From: Parvularculaceae bacterium
GTDB lineage: Bacteria > Pseudomonadota > Alphaproteobacteria > Caulobacterales > Parvularculaceae
Direction of reading: 5' to 3'
Assembly: GCA_027080545.1 (NCBI GenBank)
Contig: JALWRV010000310.1
Coordinates: 1-14,991, forward strand
DNA length: 14,991 nucleotides
Both the position numbers and the translations under genes were made by a program. This document shows positions 1 to 7,587 of the stretch, one piece after another (the stretch's first letter is position 1; each line of letters begins with the position of its first letter). The notes below the pieces were generated by a model, which was not told the DNA's origin, searched no databases, and saw only the letters and a list, made by a program, of their open reading frames with translations.

Positions 1-499
1 ATCTTGTTTCTTCTGCGGTGCAGATGCGATCTTCCGAGCCGTGAATGACCAAGCCTGATGAAGGGCATGGGGCCAGAAAGGTGAAGTCATAGAGGTTGGC
101 GGAAACCGCGCCGGCGAGAAATCCGCTGATTTCAGGTCGACGCATTAATAGTTGCATGCCGATCCAGCCGCCAAAGGAAAGCCCCGCCACCCAGACAAAG
201 GGGGCCCCTGGATTCATGGACTGCAAATGATCAAGAGCGGTGGCGGCATCAGAAAGCTCGCCTTGACCAGAATCATATTCACCTTGGCTTTTGCCAACCC
301 CACGGAAATTGAACCGCATCACTGAAAACCCGCGACGGGCAAAGGAGTGATAAAGCTCATAGACCAGCTTATTGTTCATGGTGCCGCCAAATTGCGGATG
401 GGGGTGGAGGATGAGGGCGATGGGCGCCCCTTCCTCGCGGGATTTTTGGTAACGGCCTTCGAGGCGCCCGTCCGGGCCGGCAAAAATGATTTCAGGCAT
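1..499 (-). CDS. alpha/beta hydrolase (COG2945-like), 5' part, runs off the left edge
   Basis: The minus strand reads open from an ATG at 499 to the window edge without a stop, giving 166 residues. Visible motifs fit the alpha/beta hydrolase fold: HPHPQFGGTM at residues 32-41 (oxyanion region), the nucleophile elbow GLSFGG with Ser108, and an HGSEDRIC segment at 153-160 whose Asp157 is the probable acid. The catalytic His would lie beyond the edge. The family holds small serine hydrolases of mostly unknown substrate, and homologues are often found divergent from iscR/suf in alphaproteobacteria (recalled knowledge). No signal peptide is seen, so it is probably cytoplasmic. It diverges from iscR over a 256-bp gap. 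The substrate cannot be inferred. Confidence 0.9.
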   Translation of the reverse strand, partial: MPEIIFAGPDGRLEGRYQKSREEGAPIALILHPHPQFGGTMNNKLVYELYHSFARRGFSVMRFNFRGVGKSQGEYDSGQGELSDAATALDHLQSMNPGAPFVWVAGLSFGGWIGMQLLMRRPEISGFLAGAVSANLYDFTFLAPCPSSGLVIHGSEDRICTAEETR

Positions 500-577
500 C
501 TATATCTTCGTTTCTAGCGCACAGGCTGTTGTCATATCCAAGGGAGAGAATAGCTCAGAAATAAGCGTGCTTCTCCC

Positions 578-604
578 AAAATACCCCCTGAAAAGGGGTG
601 TTTT
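578..604. other. terminator-like hairpin in the divergent hydrolase/iscR intergenic region
   Basis: Ten-base arms at 578-587 and 595-604 pair with one T-G wobble around a 7-base loop. The core is ACCCC/GGGGT, flanked by an A tract on the left and a T tract on the right, so it has intrinsic-terminator shape on both strands. No gene ends here. It lies upstream of the suf promoter and probably inside the 5' leader of the minus-strand hydrolase, where it could act as an attenuator or insulator. Function is inferred only. Confidence 0.45.
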
Positions 605-613
605 CGGAATTTT

Positions 614-638
614 ATTGTTGACCAATTTAGTCAGGTTA
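614..638 (+). promoter_or_regulatory. putative IscR type 1 operator upstream of the suf operon
   Basis: Comparison with the E. coli IscR type 1 consensus, a 25-bp imperfect palindrome with halves ATASYYGAC and GTCRRSTAT, gives agreement at 21 of 25 positions by eye. Mismatches are at 616, 623, 637 and 638. Both key half-site cores are present: TTGAC at 618-622 and AGTC at 629-632, with an A/T-rich centre. The site overlaps the -35 box of the predicted suf promoter. An IscR with three Cys and a ligand-type His is encoded just downstream, so autorepression by [2Fe-2S]-IscR is the natural inference. IscR specificity in this lineage may differ from E. coli. Confidence 0.65.
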
Positions 639-646
639 ACTATCTG
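618..646 (+). promoter_or_regulatory. predicted sigma-70-type promoter of the iscR-suf operon
   Basis: TTGACC at 618-623 (-35) is followed after 17 bp by TATCTG at 641-646 (-10). The -35 is 5/6 and the -10 only 3/6, which fits an activatable or repressible promoter. The start of transcription would fall near 653, about 100 nt before iscR. TATAGC at 676-681 is a weaker alternative -10 with no good -35. Confidence 0.5.
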
Positions 647-755
647 TTCCTTAGCAGGAACCATTCAGCGCTGGCTATAGCACATTTGTTTTTGAAAATA
701 CCAGTTTTTAACGCTTCCCCATCGCTGTCGCCCTTATCTTCGCAAGGAATAGTCC

Positions 756-1226
756 ATGAAGCTCACAGCCAAAGCCCGATATGCGGTCACCGCCATGGCG
801 GATATTGCACGCTTTGGGGGCGAGGGGGCGGTGACATTGGGGGATATTGCCGAACGTCAAAAAATTTCTCAAAGCTTCCTTGAGCAGCTTTTTCGTAAAT
901 TGCGCGAAGCCGGGTTGGTAGCCTCGCAAAGAGGGGCTGGGGGCGGCTATGGGTTGGCATTACCCCCCGCCGATATTCGTATCGGTGATATTGTGCGTGC
1001 GGTGGATGCAGGGGTTGTGACCACCGCCTGTTCGCCAGAGGCTATTCGTGGCTGCACCGGCACACAGGCCCGTTGTCTGACCCATGATTTATGGGATGAG
1101 TTGGGCCGCCATATTGATGTGTTTTTAAGCGCCATCACCTTGCAGGATATTCTCGACAAACGGGTTTTGGGGCGTGCTTCCATTGGCGAGCCTTTGGTCC
1201 CTGCCAACGCTGGGGGACAGAAATGA
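756..1226 (+). CDS. iscR: Rrf2-family Fe-S-sensing regulator IscR
   Basis: This is a 156-residue Rrf2 protein with a winged helix-turn-helix in roughly residues 1-70 (MKLTAKARYA start, SFLEQLFRKL recognition helix including Glu43, and RGAGGGYGLA wing). Cys92, Cys100 and Cys107 are followed by His110 in CLTHDLW, corresponding to the three Cys and His107 that ligate the [2Fe-2S] cluster in E. coli IscR. The spacing is x7 and x6 instead of x5 and x5. AAGGA at 744-748 lies 7 nt before the ATG and fixes the start. It is the first gene of the suf operon, and its stop overlaps the next start (ATGA at 1223-1226). It probably represses the operon through the site at 614-638 when Fe-S clusters are plentiful. 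Confidence 0.95.
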   Translation: MKLTAKARYAVTAMADIARFGGEGAVTLGDIAERQKISQSFLEQLFRKLREAGLVASQRGAGGGYGLALPPADIRIGDIVRAVDAGVVTTACSPEAIRGCTGTQARCLTHDLWDELGRHIDVFLSAITLQDILDKRVLGRASIGEPLVPANAGGQK

Positions 1227-2374
1227 CCCGGCTATATCTCGACCATAATGCTACCAGCCCGATGAAACCCGCGGTAAAGCAAGCGATGATCGACGCTCTT
1301 GATCTTGGTAATCCATCTTCGGTGCATAAAAGCGGTCGCTTAGCCAAAGCGGCCATGGAGCAGGCGCGGGCTGAGTTGTGTCAAGCGATTGATGCTCCAG
1401 AAAATGCCTGCACTTTTACTGGCGGCGGCACTGAAGCGATTAATATGGCCCTATGGGGGATGGTAAAGCGCGATAAAGACCCGGTGCGCCATTTGCTTGT
1501 CAGCGCCATTGAGCATGACGCTATGATCAATACCGCTCAGGCGATTGAGCAGGCCGGGTTGGCAAAGCTGGAGTTTATTCCGGTTGATGGCGAAGGGCTG
1601 GTTGATGGGGTGTGGCTTCTTGCCCGTGCCAAAGAATTGCAAAGCGAGGGCGTGACTTTTCTTGCCAGCATCATGCTCGCCAATAATGAAACCGGGGTGG
1701 TGCAGGATATTGAGGCTCTTGCGCCGATGGTGTTTACCCATGGCGGCTTTTTGCTGGTGGATGCAGCGCAGGCCATTGGCAAAATGCCGCTATCGTTTAA
1801 TCGCCTGCAGGCCGATCTGATGATTGTGGTTGCCCATAAATTTGCCGGACCCAAAGGCGTTGGCGCGCTGATGATAAAGCCCGGTCTTGTGCTCGCGCCT
1901 TTAATGCAAGGGGGTGGGCAGGAAATGGGCTTGCGGCCGGGGACGCAAAATATTGCTGCCATTGTGGCCATGGGGGCGGCGGCCAAAGCGATTGATCTTG
2001 GACAGGCGCACGCTTTGCAGGCTTTGCGCGATGACATTGAAGACGGGCTTGGCAGCGTTCCTGATATTAAAATCTGGAGCAAAAGGGTGCCACGCCTTGG
2101 CAATACATTATGCTTTTCGAGCCCCGGCTTTGCCGCCGATGTGCAGGTGATGGCCCTTGATTTGGAAGGGATTGAAGTTTCTTCGGGCTCGGCCTGTTCT
2201 TCCGGCAAGGTCAAAAAATCTCATGTGTTGCAAGCCATGGGCGCAGACAGCGAACAGGCAGGCAGCGCCATTCGCGTCTCCCTTGGTTGGGACACCCCCG
2301 ACACCGCCCCGCAAGACTTTTTAAAGGCATGGAAAAAAGCCCATGCCCGCGCCAGCAAAACTCACGCCGCATAA
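1223..2374 (+). CDS. group I cysteine desulfurase (NifS/IscS-like)
   Basis: This 383-residue fold-type I PLP enzyme takes sulfur from L-cysteine as a persulfide for Fe-S assembly. Family motifs are LYLDHNATSP at 4-13, TGGGTEAIN at 66-74, the PLP Schiff-base lysine Lys206 in VAHKFAGPKG, and the catalytic cysteine Cys325 in SSGSACSSGK. The long mobile-loop form of the Cys motif places it in group I (IscS/NifS), in contrast with the group II SufS encoded later in the same operon. It is a little shorter than E. coli IscS (404 aa) and lacks IscS's C-terminal extension. It starts inside the iscR stop (ATGA), so translation is coupled. A group I enzyme at this place is common in alphaproteobacterial suf operons. 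Confidence 0.93.
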   Translation: MTRLYLDHNATSPMKPAVKQAMIDALDLGNPSSVHKSGRLAKAAMEQARAELCQAIDAPENACTFTGGGTEAINMALWGMVKRDKDPVRHLLVSAIEHDAMINTAQAIEQAGLAKLEFIPVDGEGLVDGVWLLARAKELQSEGVTFLASIMLANNETGVVQDIEALAPMVFTHGGFLLVDAAQAIGKMPLSFNRLQADLMIVVAHKFAGPKGVGALMIKPGLVLAPLMQGGGQEMGLRPGTQNIAAIVAMGAAAKAIDLGQAHALQALRDDIEDGLGSVPDIKIWSKRVPRLGNTLCFSSPGFAADVQVMALDLEGIEVSSGSACSSGKVKKSHVLQAMGADSEQAGSAIRVSLGWDTPDTAPQDFLKAWKKAHARASKTHAA

Positions 2375-2387
2375 AAGAAGAAGAAAA

Positions 2388-3932
2388 ATGACCGACGTCA
2401 AACAAGGCATAGCAAAAGAAACGGTTGAGACAGCCAAGGCGCTGGAGACCTATAAATATGGGTTCTCCACGGATATTGAATCAGTAAAAGCACCTAAGGG
2501 ATTAAATGAAGATATTATCCGCTATATTTCGGCCAAAAAAGAAGAGCCTCAATGGATGCTGGATTGGCGTCTGGAAGCGTTTCAGCGCTGGCAAACCATG
2601 AGTGAGCCGCGCTGGGCGCATTTGACCTATCCGGAGATTGATTATCAGGATGCCTATTATTATGCGGAGCCAAAATCCGGCGCGAAATATGCCAGCATTG
2701 ATGACGTGCCGGAAGAAATTTTGCAAGATTTTGAAAAGCTCGGCATTCCCTTGCGCGAGGCTGAAGTCTTACTGGGTGTCAAGGGGGCCGCTGCCAGCGC
2801 CGCCGAGGCGCGCACCAATCCTGACCCTAATTCCACGCCCAATGGGGAAAAGCCCAAAGTCGCTGTGGATGCGGTGTTCGATTCCGTTTCTGTGGCAACG
2901 ACCTTTCAGGCCGAGTTGAAAAAAGCCGGGGTGATCTTCATGTCCATCTCCGAAGCCATTCGCGAGCACCCGGAATTGGTGAAAAAATATCTCGGCTCTG
3001 TTGTGCCGGTGTCGGATAATTTCTTTGCCACGCTTAATTCGGCGGTGTTTTCCGATGGCACTTTTGTTTATGTGCCTGCGGGGGTGCGTTGCCCTATGGA
3101 GCTGTCCACCTATTTTCGCATCAATGAGGCCAATACCGGCCAGTTTGAGCGCACGCTCATCATTGCCGAAAAAGGTTCTTATGTGTCTTATCTCGAAGGC
3201 TGCACCGCCCCCATGCGCGATGAAAACCAGCTTCATGCGGCGGTGGTGGAATTGGTGATCTTGGAAGGCGCAGAGATTAAATATTCCACCGTGCAGAACT
3301 GGTATCCCGGCGATAAGGATGGCGTAGGCGGGATTTATAATTTCGTCACCAAGCGCGCCGATTGCCGCGAGAAAAACGCCAAAGTGTCATGGACTCAAGT
3401 GGAAACCGGCTCAGCGGTGACATGGAAATATCCCTCCTGCATTTTGCGCGGGGATAATTCTGTGGGTGAGTTTTATTCCATCGCCATCACCAATAATCAT
3501 CAACAGGCCGATACCGGCACCAAGATGATTCATTTGGGTAAAAACACCAAAAGCCGGATTATCTCCAAGGGTATTTCGGCGGGTAAATCTGACCAGACCT
3601 ATCGCGGGCTGGTTTCCATTCACCGCAAGGCCGATGGCGCGCGCAATTTTACCCAATGCGATAGTCTTTTGATTGGTGGCGATTGTGGCGCCCACACCGT
3701 GCCTTATGTAGAGACCAAAAACCCGAGCGCGATTTTGGAGCATGAGGCCACCACCTCAAAGCTGTCTGAGGAACAATTATTCTACTGCCAGCAAAGAGGG
3801 CTTGGCGAAGAAGAAGCGGTGGCGCTTTTGGTCAACGGGTTTTGCCGCGATGTGTTGCAGGAATTGCCCATGGAATTTGCTGTCGAAGCGCAAAAACTGG
3901 TGCAGGTAAGTTTAGAAGGAAGTGTGGGGTGA
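2388..3932 (+). CDS. sufB: Fe-S cluster assembly scaffold protein SufB
   Basis: The product is a 514-residue SufB, the core scaffold of the SufBC2D complex on which the nascent cluster is built. The C-terminal two thirds closely follow E. coli SufB (segments SDNFFATLN, GVRCPMELSTYFRIN, NWYPGDKDG and WKYPSCILRGDNS). Cys424 in NFTQCDS and Glu453 in LEHEATTS correspond to E. coli Cys405 and Glu434, implicated in cluster assembly. A low-complexity linker of about 25 residues (A/N/P-rich, near 127-151) precedes the VAVDAVFDSVS motif. The ATG at 2388 was chosen because it lies just after the desulfurase stop with AGAAGAAG in front. An in-frame extension to 2343 would run inside the desulfurase gene and adds a non-conserved, basic stretch. 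Confidence 0.96.
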   Translation: MTDVKQGIAKETVETAKALETYKYGFSTDIESVKAPKGLNEDIIRYISAKKEEPQWMLDWRLEAFQRWQTMSEPRWAHLTYPEIDYQDAYYYAEPKSGAKYASIDDVPEEILQDFEKLGIPLREAEVLLGVKGAAASAAEARTNPDPNSTPNGEKPKVAVDAVFDSVSVATTFQAELKKAGVIFMSISEAIREHPELVKKYLGSVVPVSDNFFATLNSAVFSDGTFVYVPAGVRCPMELSTYFRINEANTGQFERTLIIAEKGSYVSYLEGCTAPMRDENQLHAAVVELVILEGAEIKYSTVQNWYPGDKDGVGGIYNFVTKRADCREKNAKVSWTQVETGSAVTWKYPSCILRGDNSVGEFYSIAITNNHQQADTGTKMIHLGKNTKSRIISKGISAGKSDQTYRGLVSIHRKADGARNFTQCDSLLIGGDCGAHTVPYVETKNPSAILEHEATTSKLSEEQLFYCQQRGLGEEEAVALLVNGFCRDVLQELPMEFAVEAQKLVQVSLEGSVG

Positions 3933-4381
3933 TGACAAACCAATTTAATATTTTTGTGCTGGTGATTATATCTTTATTGTTAGCGGCCTGTAGTGATGAT
4001 GAGGCGCGACATTATGATCGCGACCCTTCCTTGCCGGATAGTTTGCCCTTTTCTTCCGCCGTGGTGGTGGGAGATGTGATTTATCTTTCTGGTGAAATTG
4101 GCCGTATGCCGGGAGGTGTTGATTTGGTTGAGGGGGGTGTTGGGCCTCAGACAACAGCGATTTTTCAAAATTATGAGGCAACACTCGCGCGCTTGGGGGC
4201 AGACCTTTCGGACATTGTGAAATGCACGGTGTTTCTCGACGATATGAGCCAATTTCAAGAGATGAACAAAGCCTATGCGGCGGCTTTGCCAGACCCTAAG
4301 CCAGCGCGATCAACCTTGGGCGCTGATGGGTTGGCGGTGGGGGCTGCCCTAGAGATCGAATGTATCGCAATAAAAAAATAA
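3932..4381 (+). CDS. RidA (YjgF/UK114) domain protein with N-terminal lipoprotein-like signal
   Basis: This is a 149-residue protein. Residues 1-19 are strongly hydrophobic and end in LLAAC, a lipobox with Cys20 as candidate lipidation site. Residues about 38-149 form a RidA-like domain: GDVIYLSGEIG, TAIFQNYEATLARLGADLSDIVKCTVFL and PKPARSTLG...ALEIECIAI. Arg126 and Glu141 match the spacing of the E. coli RidA catalytic pair Arg105 and Glu120. RidA hydrolyses reactive enamines/imines such as 2-aminoacrylate formed by PLP enzymes. The ATG overlaps the sufB stop (TGATG at 3930-3934), so it belongs to the operon; a GTG at 3929 is an alternative start. The n-region MTNQFN has no Lys or Arg, which weakens the export call. 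A RidA gene between sufB and sufC is unusual. Confidence 0.85.
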   Translation: MTNQFNIFVLVIISLLLAACSDDEARHYDRDPSLPDSLPFSSAVVVGDVIYLSGEIGRMPGGVDLVEGGVGPQTTAIFQNYEATLARLGADLSDIVKCTVFLDDMSQFQEMNKAYAAALPDPKPARSTLGADGLAVGAALEIECIAIKK

Positions 4382-4415
4382 ACAGGCTGAGGCCGCCCCA
4401 AAATTGGAAAAAACC

Positions 4416-5180
4416 ATGTTAAAAATAGAAAATCTTCATGTGACAGTAGGCGAAAGCGAAATCATCAAGGGGCTTTCCTTGGAAGTGCCTGCCGGTGAGG
4501 TCCATGCGGTTATGGGGCCGAACGGGTCCGGTAAATCGACCCTTGCCTATGCGGTGGCCGGGCGCTCCGGCTATGAGGTGACCAAGGGCGATATCACGCT
4601 TAATAGCAAAGCGTTAAACGAAATGTCGCCGGATGAGCGCGCCGCTGCCGGGCTGTTTCTTTCTTTCCAAAGCCCCATGGAAATACCCGGGGTGGCGGTG
4701 ATGAATTTCATCCGCACGGCTTTGAACGCCCAACGCAAACAACGCGGCGAGAAAGAAATAAGCGCCGCAGAATTTTTGCGCTTTGCCCGCGCCAAAGCGA
4801 AAGTTGTTGGGCTTTCTGACACGAAGTTAAAACGCCCGTTCAATGTTGGTTTTTCTGGCGGTGAGAAAAAGCGTATGGAAATGCTGCAAATGGCGATTAT
4901 GGCCCCGGCGTTTGCGATTATGGATGAGACGGATTCTGGCCTTGATATTGATGCGTTGAAAATGGTCGGCGATGTGGTCAATGATTTGCGTGCGCCTGAA
5001 AATGGCGGGGCGAGCCGTGGCTTTCTGGTCATCACCCATTATCAGCGCCTGCTCGATCATATCAAACCGGATCGCATTCATGTGTTGGCTGATGGTCGCA
5101 TTGTAAAATCAGGTGGTCCAGAACTAGCGGCAGAGCTTGAAACCCATGGCTATGATCAATTTGCAGGCGAGGCGGCTTAA
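4416..5180 (+). CDS. sufC: Fe-S assembly ATPase SufC
   Basis: This 254-residue ABC-type ATPase drives conformational change in the cytosolic SufBC2D complex. Walker A is GPNGSGKST at 34-42 with Lys40, the signature is FSGGEKKRMEM, Walker B with the family pattern reads AIMDETDSGLDIDAL, and the H-loop is VITHYQ. It has no transmembrane segments, as expected. The ATG at 4416 is preferred: GGAAA sits 5 nt upstream, and MLKIENLHV is the usual SufC N terminus. A TTG at 4404 would add four residues but would include the ribosome binding site. It lies 34 bp after the RidA-like gene and 3 bp before sufD. Confidence 0.96.
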   Translation: MLKIENLHVTVGESEIIKGLSLEVPAGEVHAVMGPNGSGKSTLAYAVAGRSGYEVTKGDITLNSKALNEMSPDERAAAGLFLSFQSPMEIPGVAVMNFIRTALNAQRKQRGEKEISAAEFLRFARAKAKVVGLSDTKLKRPFNVGFSGGEKKRMEMLQMAIMAPAFAIMDETDSGLDIDALKMVGDVVNDLRAPENGGASRGFLVITHYQRLLDHIKPDRIHVLADGRIVKSGGPELAAELETHGYDQFAGEAA

Positions 5181-5183
5181 ATC

Positions 5184-6377
5184 ATGACCGCGCTGAAACT
5201 GACAAAAACAGAACAAGGCCTGCTGGCGGCGTTACCCGATGGGGCGTTGGCGCAAGCGCTGCAAACAAAAGGCCTGCCCAATCGCCGCGTGGAAGGCTGG
5301 CGCTGGTCTGATTTGCGCACAGCTTTGCGGGAAGAAAAACCACTGGCCAAAACTTTTGACGGGGCATTACCCACAGAAATTTTGTCAGTGAGCGATGCAA
5401 CTACCCTCATATTTGCCAATGGTGTTTTGCAAACCCTTGGGGATTTGCCTGATGGCGTTACCTTGGAGCAAGCCGGTCCAACAGCTTCTGGTGAGACCAA
5501 TCTGCCCGCAGGATTGGCGCAAAGTCTCGCCGACAAAAAAATCACTTTGTCTATTACCAAGCCGGTCAAAGAAAAAATCTATCTACGCTTCATCGCCAAG
5601 GGCAGTGGGGCGATTAATACCCATTTGGTGGTCAAACTATCCCAAGGGGCTAGTGCGCATTTTGTGGAAAGCTATGAGAGCGCGGATAATCCCTTTGTAA
5701 ATGGGCTTGCCACTTTTGATTTGGCGCAAGAGAGCCATCTCACAAGAAGCATTTTGCAGCCGTCCGCGCCAGAGGCGATTATGGTGCAAAACAGCTTTGT
5801 CAAAATGGCCGCGCGGGCACGCTATGACCAGACATTGATTGGTTTTGGCGGGGCCTATACGCGTTTTGAAACCCGTATCGACGGGCAGGGGGATGATCTT
5901 ACCATCAATCTCGCCACGGCCTATCTACTATCCGGCAAAAACCATTTCGATAGCACCAGTGAAATTCGCCATCACGGATTGGCCGCCAATACGGAGCAAT
6001 TGACCAAGGGTATTGTCCGCGATCAGGCCCGCGCCGTGTTTCAAGGCAAGTTTTATGTGGCCCGAGGCGCGCAAAAAACGGTAGCCAATATGCAGCACAA
6101 AGCCTTGATGCTGTCCGAACAATCGGAAGTAGACGCCAAGCCGGAACTGGAAATCTATGCCGATGATGTGGAATGCGCCCATGGCAATTCAGTTGGCGCG
6201 CTCGACCCAGCGCTTATATTTTATATGCGCCAAAGGGGCCTCAGCGAAGAGCAGGTACGCACCATGTTGATCGGTGCCTTTTTAGGGGAGGTTTTGCAGC
6301 AAATTTCTGATGAGACCTTGCGCAATGCACTGAATGATAAAATTGCAAATGCCATGGAGGCAGGCCATGAGTTTTGA
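5184..6377 (+). CDS. sufD: Fe-S assembly protein SufD
   Basis: The product is a 397-residue SufD, paralogue and partner of SufB in the SufBC2D scaffold. An N-terminal helical part includes the RRVEGWRWSDLR motif (residues 34-45), and a beta-helix core follows. The C-terminal segment YADDVECAHGNSVGALD contains His333, the counterpart of E. coli SufD His360, which contributes to cluster assembly at the SufB-SufD interface. The C-terminal helical region (RGLSEEQVRTMLIGAFLGEVL) is typical. The start lies 3 bp after the sufC stop with GAGG 11 nt upstream. The 3' end overlaps sufS by 11 bp. Confidence 0.95.
   Translation: MTALKLTKTEQGLLAALPDGALAQALQTKGLPNRRVEGWRWSDLRTALREEKPLAKTFDGALPTEILSVSDATTLIFANGVLQTLGDLPDGVTLEQAGPTASGETNLPAGLAQSLADKKITLSITKPVKEKIYLRFIAKGSGAINTHLVVKLSQGASAHFVESYESADNPFVNGLATFDLAQESHLTRSILQPSAPEAIMVQNSFVKMAARARYDQTLIGFGGAYTRFETRIDGQGDDLTINLATAYLLSGKNHFDSTSEIRHHGLAANTEQLTKGIVRDQARAVFQGKFYVARGAQKTVANMQHKALMLSEQSEVDAKPELEIYADDVECAHGNSVGALDPALIFYMRQRGLSEEQVRTMLIGAFLGEVLQQISDETLRNALNDKIANAMEAGHEF
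6356..6360 (+). promoter_or_regulatory. ribosome binding site of sufS inside the sufD 3' end
   Basis: GGAGG lies 6 nt before the ATG at 6367 and within sufD codons. This is the best Shine-Dalgarno in the operon. It decides the sufS start at 6367 over the in-frame upstream start at 6334, which has no such site and would add 11 unconserved residues. Confidence 0.7.
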
Positions 6378-7587
6378 CGTCAACGCCATCCGCGATCAAT
6401 TCCCCATCCTGCAACGGCAAGTCCATGGCAAACCGCTGGTCTATTTTGATAATGCCGCCTCGGTGCAAAAGCCGCAAAAAGTAATCGATTGCATCAATCA
6501 CACCCTCACCCAATCCTATGCCAATGTTCATCGCGGCCTGCACACGCTGTCCAATGAAGTAACCGAGCGCTATGAACAGGCGCGAAAAACTTGCGCCCGC
6601 TATTTGGGGGCTGATGAAGACGAGATTATCTTCACCATGGGCGGCACCGATGCCATCAATCTCGTCTCTTACAGCTGGGGCATGGAAAATATAGGCGAGG
6701 GGGATGAAATTATCCTCTCACTGATGGAGCATCACTCCAATATTGTCCCATGGCATTTCCTACGCGAGCGAAAAGGGGCGGTGCTGAAATGGCTCAAGGT
6801 CGATGATAATGGCGCGATTGATATGAACCAATATCAATCCCTTCTCAGCGACAAAACCAGACTTGTGGCCATCACCGGCCTGTCCAATGTGCTGGGGGCG
6901 GCGCCTGATATTAAAGCCATGGCGGCTCTGGCCCATGGGGCCGGGGCGAAAATTCTGGTCGATGGTTGCCAGAAATCCGTCCATGGGGCGGTGGATGTAA
7001 AAGCGCTGGGGGCTGATTTTTATGTCTTAACCGGGCACAAAATATACGGGCCAAGTGGCATTGGCGCTCTTTATGGCAAACGTGAGATTTTACAAGACAT
7101 GACACCGTTTCGCGGCGGCGGCGAAATGATCGATTGTGTGACGCAGGATATCGTCACCTATAATGACCCGCCCCATCGCTTTGAAGCAGGCACGCCGCCT
7201 ATCATGGAGGCGATTGCTATGGGCACAGCTCTTGAATGGATGATGGCGCAGGACATTGAAGGCTTGCAGACCCATGAAAAAGCACTCACAGACTATGCCA
7301 TGGGTAAGCTATCAGGCCTTAACTGGATTTCATTGCAAGGTAAGGGGCAAGAAGGCAAAGGCCCGATTGTGTCGTTTACGATGGAGGGGGCGCACCCTCA
7401 TGATGTTGCGACGATTATCGACCAGATGGGGGTGGCGGTGCGCGCAGGCCATCATTGCTGTCAGCCCTTAATGCAGCATTTAGGGGTCGATAGCACGGTG
7501 CGGGCTTCTTTTGCCGCCTATAACACCGAACAAGAAATAGATATTTTTATTGAAGCCCTGATGAAGGCGAGGAATATTTTATCATGA
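6367..7587 (+). CDS. sufS: group II cysteine desulfurase SufS
   Basis: This 406-residue PLP enzyme has exactly the length of E. coli SufS and mobilises sulfur from cysteine for the SUF scaffold. Motifs: YFDNAASVQKP near residues 24-34, ANVHRGLHTLS, MEHHSNIVPW, the PLP lysine Lys225 in TGHKIYGPSG, and the catalytic cysteine Cys364 in RAGHHCCQPLM. The short active-site loop and Cys position mark group II. An extra Cys365 directly follows the catalytic residue, where Ala is usual (HHCAQP/HHCAMP). It overlaps sufD by 11 bp and its stop overlaps the sufT start (ATGA). No SufE or SufU sulfur acceptor is encoded in the window. Confidence 0.96.
   Translation: MSFDVNAIRDQFPILQRQVHGKPLVYFDNAASVQKPQKVIDCINHTLTQSYANVHRGLHTLSNEVTERYEQARKTCARYLGADEDEIIFTMGGTDAINLVSYSWGMENIGEGDEIILSLMEHHSNIVPWHFLRERKGAVLKWLKVDDNGAIDMNQYQSLLSDKTRLVAITGLSNVLGAAPDIKAMAALAHGAGAKILVDGCQKSVHGAVDVKALGADFYVLTGHKIYGPSGIGALYGKREILQDMTPFRGGGEMIDCVTQDIVTYNDPPHRFEAGTPPIMEAIAMGTALEWMMAQDIEGLQTHEKALTDYAMGKLSGLNWISLQGKGQEGKGPIVSFTMEGAHPHDVATIIDQMGVAVRAGHHCCQPLMQHLGVDSTVRASFAAYNTEQEIDIFIEALMKARNILS

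Noticed and set aside
2343..2387. Upstream in-frame start for sufB
   Set aside because: It overlaps the end of the desulfurase gene and gives a non-conserved basic peptide. The ATG at 2388 has a purine-rich site in front and the usual operon spacing.
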